From assembly GCA_016490735.1 (NCBI GenBank), contig JAEMWC010000106.1, positions 870,001 through 934,000 on the forward strand: a stretch of DNA of 64,000 bases, written 5' to 3'. This document shows positions 56,066 to 64,000 of this stretch, one piece after another. Within the stretch, counting starts at the first letter, position 1, and each line of letters starts with the position of its first letter. Both the position numbers and the translations under genes were made by a program. The stretch comes from Pachyseris speciosa (taxonomy: Eukaryota > Cnidaria > Anthozoa > Scleractinia > Pachyseridae). Under the pieces are notes generated by a model that was given only the letters and a program-made list of their open reading frames with translations, was not told the origin of the DNA and did not search any database.

Positions 56066-58200
56066 CAACATTGAAATAGCAAAGGAGCGTCCTTAACGTT
56101 GTTACTACATTTACTACCAGCAGTGGCCTATTATTAGTTTTGTATTAAAAATTCAGTATTTTTAACTTATCAGTTTTCTGGGCTATACATTATCATGTAA
56201 AAAAAAAATAGAATGTATGGTGAATGCTTTTTCAAAAGACAAGCATGTCACAAAGTCTTAGCCAAAGTTTTGAAGTCTCACATTGTTAAGCATATGCAAG
56301 CCACCACGGTGTCTCAATTTCTTTTGCAAGCCTAAAAATACAGAAAGAATAAGAAGTTTGTTTTAAAATGGTTAACATTTAAAATAACAAAAACAACTAG
56401 TTTAGGATATAGACGTCTATAGTAGTCAGTGTAATGTTTGTGTGAACAGAAATAAGCGGAAGTTGCATTTACATGTATTAAGACTGACATTAAATAACCA
56501 AATAAATAATCATTATTATTCTTCAGGTACTTTGGGGTAGTTTTCAGGTACTTTTTTGATAATCAGTGAGCACGATTTTTGACCAAAAGTCCATATAACC
56601 TTTATGACATAACCCACTGAGTAAACTTTGACAACATAGTGGAAATTAGGCTCTCACTGGGCTTAGGATTGGTGGCATCACACACTTTTTGCAGACTTGA
56701 TCAACCCATGCTTAAAATGTCATCTTAGGTAACTATTCCATTTAGTATGAAATTTTTATAATCAGTTGATACCGGTATTATCGATTCGCTCCGACGAAGG
56801 GCTAACGCTCGAAACGTCAGCTAATCGAATCCCTGTACGGTGATATTATTGTAGTCATATAGAGAGAAGATGTTGTAAAATTTAGTCCACGCATGTGACA
56901 ACGGGAGCCCAATGAGCTCCTGACGACAATAAAAAGAGAATTTGGTTAAAGCTGGTCAACTGAAAACACTCTTGCTAACTGTATTGCATGGGGACAAGAT
57001 CGGGGTGTTGCAGGAGAGGGAGAAGGGAGCTAGAGGATTTGAAGTGAGATTTGCATCAGTCAGTGCAATTTCATATGAGCAATATGCGACTACATTTACC
57101 TAGGGAAGGGACGACTGATTGGTCCATCGGGAAAGGTGGAATTTGACCCCATTCATGCAAAAGGGGTTAAAAAAAAAACTTTCATAGTTTTTATGCATTG
57201 ATCTGTCAAACCTGATTTCAGATCTTTGTCATTTAACACGCAAGCCTGTTCAAACATTTTTTGGTACAACATCAGTATCTGATCTGAAACCAGCTGGTAT
57301 CAGTTGCAAACTCGTTTTGTGATGTAAAAATTTTTTTTATTGACAGAAATAACAACAAGTACAAAATCACAAGTTTGCTTTTTAAGGCGAACTGACTTCC
57401 AAAGGAAAACATTGGCATCTAAAATGCTATTTTTACAAGGCTATAAAAGTTGAGAAGAAGAAGTCAGCTTGACCTTGAAGATGCATGACTTAATTAGTAG
57501 TCGAAAAAGTAAACGTTGTTTATTTTTAATTTTTTTAACCTTTTAGAAAAATAGCATTTTAAACCCTAAGAAAATATTATGGACTTATTCCAATTTGATA
57601 CAATAGCTACGCGCAACTATTCAACTTCCAGCACTACGTTGCTGCGTGACCTGCTGCAGAAAAGTGAGGCGTCCATTTGTTCTTAGAGTCATTGTGGCTA
57701 TTCAAACGAACCTCAATGAGCCGATTCTGTTAATAAGGTGGCTGAACTACCCATGTCTCATATGCTACAATGGTCAAACCATTGCCTGTTGAGGAATCAA
57801 AGTTGTTAAGGTAAAACCGAGCTTATGCATTTAAGTGATTTCCGTTTTAACCTTTTGATTTTGGTGTAAATCAAACGGCACACAAAACTTACTGGCACTG
57901 AACTGCTTCTATACTTTCGTAATCCTGGTCGTAATCAGCGACTAATATTCTTCAGCTAATGTAATATAGGAAAGTCTTTCGCTCCTCAAACCAAATTTGA
58001 TTTGAAGAAAGCTCCACCTCGGTGTAAAAACCTGTGAAACTCACGAATGACGTAAAACAAAGAAAACAAAACATTCTAAACAATAACGTACAGTAAAACA
58101 ATACCTCATAAAACAAAGAAAACCTCGCCAGGTTTTTACACCGAGGTAAACCCAGAGAAATGTTTTGCTGGAAGAACGTTTCAAGTTGATTTTGTCTTTG
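56066..58200. other. Gene-free stretch with a CGACGAAGG...GAAAC motif
   Basis: The only notable feature is the conserved-looking motif CCGACGAAGGGCTAACGCTC followed by GAAACGTCAGC at 56790-56821, discussed in the findings. An inverted repeat pairs 58018-58030 with 58134-58146 (AAAACCTGGCGAGG-like and GGTTTTTACACCGAGGT). No gene is recognisable. Confidence 0.4.
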
Positions 58201-58494
58201 GGGGAGCAGGGTTGGCGAAGTGGTGAGAGCGCTCGCCTTCCACCAATGTGTCCCGGGTTCGATTCCTGGACTCGGCGTCATAAGTGGGCTGAGTTTGTTG
58301 GTTCTCTACTCTTCTCCGAGAGGTTATTCTCCGGGTACTCCGGTTTTCCCCTCTCCCCAAAAACCAACATTTGATTTGATTTGATTTATTTGGAGTTGAT
58401 TTGATTTAGTCTCCCCAATTAGTAGAGCATCTGTGCTCAGCTAGATAGATTTGAGGCTTAAATAAAGTGATTATTATTATTATTATTATTATTT
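58201..58494 (+). mobile_element. tRNA-derived SINE, GGGAGCAGGG family, complete
   Basis: The head GGGAGCAGGGTTGGCGAAGT contains a consensus A box (TGGCGAAGTGG), followed by a consensus B box (GGGTTCGATTCC) at normal tRNA spacing. The body (CTCTACTCTTCTCCGAGAGG, CCGGGTACTCCGG) ends in TGATTTGATTT repeats, AATAAAGTG and (ATT)n. This is the clearest member of the family in the window. Confidence 0.8.
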
Positions 58495-59083
58495 GTTAAT
58501 TCGTAGCTGATGTGTTCAGTGAGCTGAGAAATGTTGAGATAGACTAATTATAATTTGCGTATGTGGTTGTAATAAGATACGCGAGTGGTTTTATACAATT
58601 CACTTTCCGACTTCAATTGTTCATAGCCACGTTGATGATCGTCAGCATACATAAACAAATTACTAGTATGCCCGTTTAAGGGTAAGTAGTTTTGGAACAA
58701 GTTCCAGAGCAGGAAACCGTACGATGAGCCTTGCGAGCAACCCCTTAACTGGTCTTTCTATGTGCTTGTCACTCCCATAATATTGACAAAGTCAATTTGT
58801 GTGTATTTGCTTGTTGTTTTGTTGCTCTTATATTCAGCTATGGGTCGTCGACCCTTCATTTCCTGTTTGCTAGAATTTGACTTGTTTCAGTTGTTTCCAC
58901 TGCCTTTTATTGAAATGCCTTGAATCTGATAAGTAGCTGATCAAAAGCTCTCACTGGATGAATTACCCTGTGTCTTTCTGAAGTTCCTTTTTGCAAGGAA
59001 GGTATGTGGCAGGTCAGAGAGGTTAATCCCGTTACTTGTCGCGTGATCCCACTTCATCTTTTACCAAACATGCTTGAATTGTT
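58495..59083. other. Gene-free stretch
   Basis: No exon-like frame, RNA gene or repeat with clear ends is seen. Confidence 0.4.
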
Positions 59084-59091
59084 CATAGAAC

Positions 59092-59536
59092 AGGGGCACC
59101 CAACGAGCCAAGTCAGCCAAAAGCTGAAGAAAGGCATTTTTAAGTACCTTGTGGTGTTTGAAGTCTGTGTAAAGTGATGCTTTCATGAGCTAGAAGAAGT
59201 TCATCTGTTCGGATTCCCTAGCTGAAAGTTTAATTGCCCGAAAATGTTAGGGAACAAAATCTTACTTTGAGAAAATAATGGCTGAAATTAAGATTCCACG
59301 AACTTTCTAGGGAACTATTTTCTTTCCGAAAATGCTAGCTGACGTTTTTGACTGCCCAAAACAGCAATTACAACATTTCCGAAAACCTGAGGGGCTATGA
59401 TTTCCCAATTTCGAATCTTTTAGGCCACGTTTTAGTTACGAAAATCCGAGTGCACTCTTTAATCGACGCCGAAAGCCCAAGGCGATTTACCCTCTACTGA
59501 ACAGATATCTACCGAAACTTGTCGTTGGGTGCCCCT
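59092..59536 (-). mobile_element. hAT-like MITE, copy 2 (inverted)
   Basis: The ends are the same as the copy at 47554-47988 and the interior is its reverse complement at moderate divergence. The flanks CATAGAAC and GATAGAGG share only the central ATAGA, so the duplication is eroded. Confidence 0.7.
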
Positions 59537-59696
59537 GATAGAGGGACTTTTACAAGGTAAGGAAAGGCAATATGAAGCCCTGGGTATTTTAAACAAGCGA
59601 TCTAACTTCACTTTCGAAACCTACCTACATTTTAATTTTTGTTTCACCTTTAACTGACAAGAGGGAGGTCTTCTCGTGACGGTTCTCAAACCAGCA

Positions 59697-59745
59697 GTCA
59701 GAGGCGCATCCAGGGGGGGAGGGTTGAGGGGGTTGTAACCCTCTC
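59697..59745 (+). repeat. hAT-type terminal sequence
   Basis: CAGAGGCGCATCCAGGGGGG is a typical hAT terminal inverted repeat. It lies about 290 bases upstream of the hAT transposase remnant and may be the matching end of that element. Confidence 0.45.
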
Positions 59746-59984
59746 TTTGGGAAGGTTACGAACTTTAAATAACAACTGATTTATTGTTAATTTAGATGGA
59801 AACCATCCATTTTGCGACTGTTATTTAGGGAAATCAGATTTGCGATAAAGTAAGTTAATTTCTTATATTTTACTCATTTTATCAGTAGGTAATTAGATAA
59901 TTAATAAGATAAACGACCTCTCAAGCATGTAGTGCTTAAACGATAATCGTGTTTAAATAAATGATTTTACTTTATTTTACTTTA

Positions 59985-60535
59985 CTTTAGCTATTCCTCT
60001 TCTCGAATCCTTAATGACCCAAATGCGAGATCGATTTTTTATTACGAAGACCGTCACACCCGCTATCTGCTTTGTCTAGTGCCATCGATTATAGTTGATA
60101 AGACACTAAGGCTACATGATGAACTAGTAGGCATTTTGTATTGGGAGAAAGACATTCCATTTCCCAAATCCCTTGGAAATAAGCTGTATAGATGGGAAAT
60201 ACTCTGGAAGTCAACACTGAATAGGGAGCTTCCAAGCAACCTTTCAATAGCGCTTGATGCTTGCAATGAGATGCTTTTCCAAACGTACATCAGCTTCTGG
60301 TAATTGCCTGCACCCTACCGATCACAAGAGCAGAAGCTGAGCGGTCGTTTTCACTCCTAAAACGGATCAAGATCTGCTCTAGGGCATCTATGACTGAAGA
60401 GCGATTCTCTGATCTCGCAGTTATTGCCATGCATAACTCCGATACATTCAAGGTAGACGAGATATGTAAAGCCTTTGTAAAGGCCCATCTAATTATGAAA
60501 GAAGACCCTTTCAAGCCATGCAGTCTGCTTGATTA
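59985..60535 (+). pseudogene. hAT transposase, C-terminal remnant
   Basis: The plus strand encodes LLESLMTQMRDRFF, then HDELVGILYWEKDIPFPKSL and RELPSNLSIALDACNE, then in another frame AEAERSFSLLKRIK and MTEERFSDLAVIAMH, the hAT dimerisation domain. There is at least one frameshift near 60265-60275 and another before 60079. The stop is at about 60533. It resembles the ZMYM/DUF4371 type of hAT proteins. The N-terminal catalytic part is absent, so it cannot be active. Confidence 0.75.
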
Positions 60536-60701
60536 AATAGGTAGATAGAATGCGATAAATAAGTATCATTTTTCCACTCTACTTTTTAGTACATTAAAAT
60601 TCCTCTGAAATCAAAATGGAAAAATCAAGATACTCAAAACCTGACTTTAGAGTGCATACCGCTCCATACCCTTGGCACTGGGACTTTTGCCTTCTCCTCT
60701 C

Positions 60702-60803
60702 TTACTTACAATCCCCTCTTCGAAAAACTGCTGCAACCTGCTCATGTTGTGTGACCCCTACTAAACTGTAGGTGTCTATTGTCTTTAAGTGTTCCTCTCC
60801 AAG
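60702..60803 (-). pseudogene. 3' end of the TPR gene, cut off by a transposon
   Basis: The minus strand reads LGEEHLKTIDTYSLVGVTQH, matching the second half of the TPR unit seen at 62457-64000, then diverges and stops at 60702. The frame is continuous with 62464 once the intervening element and one copy of its 8-bp duplication are ignored. Confidence 0.65.
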
Positions 60804-62456
60804 AGGGGGGTGAATAGGGGTCAGGAAATCCGTCGATCCGTGCTAATTTTTCGCAAAATCCGCCAATCCGCAGATATTTTTACAAAAATCCGAATCCGCA
60901 GGAAAGAAAGCCAACTAAGCACGTCGCGAAGTGTTACACGCGAGCGCGAGACGCTAAACAAAGAAAGGAAAGACATCCTCGCGCTTGCGCGCGTCGCCAT
61001 CGCTCTAAGATTAAAATGTTTGTTGCTGACATTTGAAACCTGATGTCATTAGAACAGCGTGCATTTTTGTATTTGGGTTACGTTTTAGGTCTTTTCGAAT
61101 CAATCAGAGGACAGGTCTTTGAAACGTCAAGTTACCAAGAGTGTAGCGAAATCTAAGGTTAATAAGCCCCACCATGACACCTGTTTTGTAATCATTAAAG
61201 AAATCTAATCTAAAGACAACAGAACTCTCGTAGAAAAAACATAACAATCCGTTTTAACGTCATATGCTCGAGTAGATTCACTACGCTTTTCCAATTGCTG
61301 GAATCGACGCAGCACCGAAACTTGTTTTTATGATGAAAGTCAACGCCATTGGCACCTTCTCGGTAAAAAATTCGACGCAATCGATGGTCTTTGTCTCAAT
61401 GACCTGACCCTCCATGTTGACCGTGCCGATGGTACACATGGTTGTCTGGTGAGGACAATGGCTTTTTGTCTGGCCAGAAGCCGAGATCCTGGGGTCCTAG
61501 AGTTATCTGGAGTCCTATTACATTGTAGGTCAAAGATGTGTTAGCCCATTAACTACCAAGCATTTTGCCGAAAAACACCTTTTGAGCTCGTCGAGCCATT
61601 TTCTGGCCAGAATTTAGTCAAAAAGAACCAAAACTGCCCAAAACTCTGTTTGCTGGTGGAGCTCCTCGCACCCCTAAGTCCCTGATGCATAATATGAGCT
61701 TTCCAAGTTTAGGCCATGCACAGGGTTGAAAAGTTCCACTGCCCCATCTCCTTCTACCTTTCGCTTCTCTACTCCCCTTTTCTTTCGCTTTTCTTGCGGC
61801 CTCGCTTTCTTTTTCTCTTGCTGGGAATTTTCTTTCGGTGGGAAAAGATTTGTGGAAAACCTTTAGGATTAGATGGAAGAAAGTGCAGGTAAAGTGCAGG
61901 TGGGTAGTTGAACAAGATTTTCGTTCGAATTTTCGGCTCAACGTCACTTGGTTTATATGGGTTTTCTCCGGCCTGTTTGACGGAATCGTGCTCATTCGGG
62001 TATGGTTTGAAAGATCTCTTCACCTACACATGCTACATATAAAAGTTGTCCATGAGCATTAAAACTGATAACGTCACAAGCGGTACCAGGGACGTGGTTC
62101 TCCGCGGTTTTGGCCGGTGTGGTTAAGTCAATGGTACTCGATTTGGCATCTTATGGGCAAATTGAGTTGTTTTATGCTCAAAGGTGGATTTTTGTTTTCA
62201 GAAAATTATGTTCTTTGCTTAATCTAGTCTAGTTCTAAGGTCAGGCGGAAAAAAATTGAAACAGACCGCCAAGTTAAGTTCCGCGATCCGCACTTCAAGA
62301 CAAACAAAATCCATAATCTACGCTGAAATATTGAAGAAATCCGTGACCCGCTGAGCGTTCAAAATCCGCCAATCCGCAAAATTTATCTTCAAAATCCGAA
62401 ATCCGAGTAGCTTTTTTTAGCCAAATCCGCCTATCCGCGAACCTATTCACCCCCCT
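60804..62456. mobile_element. 1653-bp hAT-like element inserted in the TPR gene
   Basis: Both ends carry the perfect 15-bp inverted repeat AGGGGGGTGAATAGG. The flanks TCTCCAAG (60796-60803) and CCTCCAAG (62457-62464) are an 8-bp target duplication with one mismatch. Near both ends the phrases AAATCCGCCAATCCGC and AAATCCGAAATCCG recur, typical of hAT subterminal transposase-binding motifs. The interior frames have no transposase domain, so it is non-autonomous. Confidence 0.82.
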
Positions 62457-64000
62457 CCTCCAAGAAGTATGCGCCTGATCTCTAGCGCGCGCTGTGAAGA
62501 TTGAAGAGCAGATGTGAAGTCTCCCAGCTTATGCTGGGTGATCCCTACTGAATAGTAGCTGTCTGCTGTCTTTAATTGTTCCTCTCCAAGAAGTGTGCGC
62601 CGGATCTCTAGCGCACGCTGTAAAGTTTGAAGAGCGGATGTCAAATATCCCAGCTCAAGTTGTGTGACCCCTACTGAATAGCAGCTGTCTGCTGCCTTTA
62701 AGTTTTCCTCTCCAAGCAGTGTGCACTGGATCTCTAGCGCACGCTGTAAAGATTGAACAGCAGATGTGAAATCTCGCAGCTCATGTTGTGTGACCCCTAC
62801 TAAAAAGTAGCTGTCTGCTGTCTCTACGTGTTCCTCTCCAAGCAGTGTGCACCGGATCTCTAGCGCACGCTGTGAAAATTAAAGAGCAGATGTGAAGTCT
62901 CCCAGCTCATGTCGTGTGATCCTACTGAATAGTAGCTGTCTGCTGTCTTTAAGTGTTCCTCTCCAAGCAGTGCGCACCGGATCTCTAGCGCACGCTGTTT
63001 AGATTGAAGAGCAGATGTGAAGTCTCCCAGCTTATGTTGTGTGATCCCTACTGAATAGTAACTCTCTCCTGTCTCTACGTGTTCCTCTCCAAGCAGTGCA
63101 CACCGGATCTCTAACGCACGCTGTGAAGATTGAAGAGCAGATGTGAAGTCTCCCAGCTTATGCTGTGTGATCCCTACTGAATAGTAGCTGTCTGCTGTCT
63201 TTAAGTGTTCCTCTCCAAGCAGTGCGCACTGGATCTCTAGCGCACGCTGTGAAGATTGAAGAGCAGATGTGAAGTCTCCCAGCTTATGTTGTGTGATCCC
63301 TACTGAATAGTAGCTGTCTGCTGTCTTTAAGTGTTCCTCTCCAAGCAGTGCGCACCGGATCTCTAGCGCACGCTGTAAAGATTGAAGAGCAGATGTGAAG
63401 TCTCCCAGCTTATGTTGTGTGATCCCTACTGAATAGTAGCTGTCTGCTGTCTTTAAGTGTTCCTCTCCAAGTAGTGTGCGCCGGACCTCTAGCGCGCGCT
63501 GTGAAGATTGAAGAGCAGATGTGAAGTCTCCCAGCTCATGTTGTGTGATCCCTACTGAATAGTAGCTGTCTGCTGTCTTTAAGTGTTCCTCTCCAAGTAG
63601 TGTGCGCCGGACCTCTAGCGCGCGCTGTGAAGATTGAAGAGCAGATGTGAAGTCTCCCAGCTCATGTTGTGTGATCCCTACTGAATAGTAGCTGTCTGCT
63701 GTCCTTAGGTGTTCCTCTCCAAGCAGTGTGCACCAGATCTTTAGCGCGTGTTGTTTTGATTGAAGAGCAGATGTGAAGTCTCCCAGCTCATGTTGTGTGA
63801 TCCCTACTGAATTGTAGCTTTCCGCTGTTTTTGAGTGTTCCTCCCCAAACAGTGTGCGCCGGATCTCTAGCGCGCGCTGTAAAGATTGAAGAGCAGATGT
63901 GAAGTCTCCCAGCTCATGTTGTGTGATCCCTACTGAATAGTAGCTGTCTGCTGTCTTTAGGTGTTCCTCTCCAAGCAGTGCGCACCGGATCTCTAGCGCA
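62457..64000 (-). pseudogene. Tetratricopeptide-repeat array (TPR28/NPHP3/kinesin-light-chain-like), broken
   Basis: Twelve-plus units of 126 bases (42 residues) run off the right edge. A typical unit reads LGDFTSALQSSQRALEIR followed by LLGEEHLKTADSYYSVGITQ, the A-x-x-x-x-x-x-A-L TPR pattern with the long 42-residue spacing of kinesin-light-chain-type repeats. TPR arrays are protein-binding scaffolds. Units are very similar at the DNA level. The unit at 62833-62957 is 125 bases, giving a frameshift, and has a TAA where others have CAA (about 62879). With the transposon at 60804-62456 this copy appears inactivated, unless the breaks are assembly errors. The true N-terminus lies outside the window. 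Confidence 0.75.

Noticed and set aside
62457..64000. CRISPR-like regularly spaced repeats
   Set aside because: The 126-base periodicity is a protein-coding TPR array with no short repeat/spacer structure.

Overview
The window looks like nuclear DNA of an anthozoan cnidarian, most likely a stony coral or relative. It is AT-rich, has spliced GT-AG genes with long introns, and carries very many small inverted-repeat transposons and tRNA-derived SINEs. It also encodes protein types that are expanded in cnidarians: a beta-helix plus multi-membrane receptor, and a large TPR array. No species can be named from the sequence alone. Nothing bacterial (operons, Shine-Dalgarno sites, CRISPR) is present.

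Layout. 1-5.0 kb is gene-poor; it holds a 1.0-kb Mutator-type element (3348-4351) and a tRNA-like foldback element (5017-5469) flanked by a 14-bp direct repeat. 5.8-9.4 kb (+) is a two-exon class A GPCR of opsin-like build that lacks the retinal lysine. 10.5-29.3 kb (-) is a 16-exon cell-surface receptor: signal peptide, nine Ig domains, three FN3 domains, one membrane helix and a long proline/acidic tail. All exons join in frame to 1492 residues. Its introns are packed with nested repeats, including a 3.1-kb composite insertion that splits a SINE. 30.6-41.1 kb (+) is a ten-exon DHHC palmitoyltransferase of 256 residues, head to head with the receptor gene. 42.9-46.6 kb (-) is an intronless 1227-residue protein with a signal peptide, a right-handed beta-helix ectodomain, a Cys-rich stalk and a C-terminal polytopic membrane region.

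46.7-60 kb is a gene desert made of transposon debris: two hAT-like MITEs, a MULE-type MITE, LINE 3' ends, a SINE and a palindromic AACATTGTT-rich element. 60.0-60.5 kb is the C-terminal end of a broken hAT transposase. 60.7-64.0 kb (-) is an array of near-identical 42-residue TPR units running off the right edge. It is split by a 1653-bp hAT-like element with 15-bp perfect terminal inverted repeats and an 8-bp target duplication, and it also has a stop and a frameshift in one unit.

The three intact spliced genes and the intronless one are all membrane proteins (GPCR, adhesion receptor, acyltransferase, beta-helix receptor), but nothing in the sequence shows that they act together. Splice junctions were assigned by eye, requiring GT-AG, phase continuity and domain continuity. 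Transposon class calls rest on terminal repeats and target-site duplications read directly.
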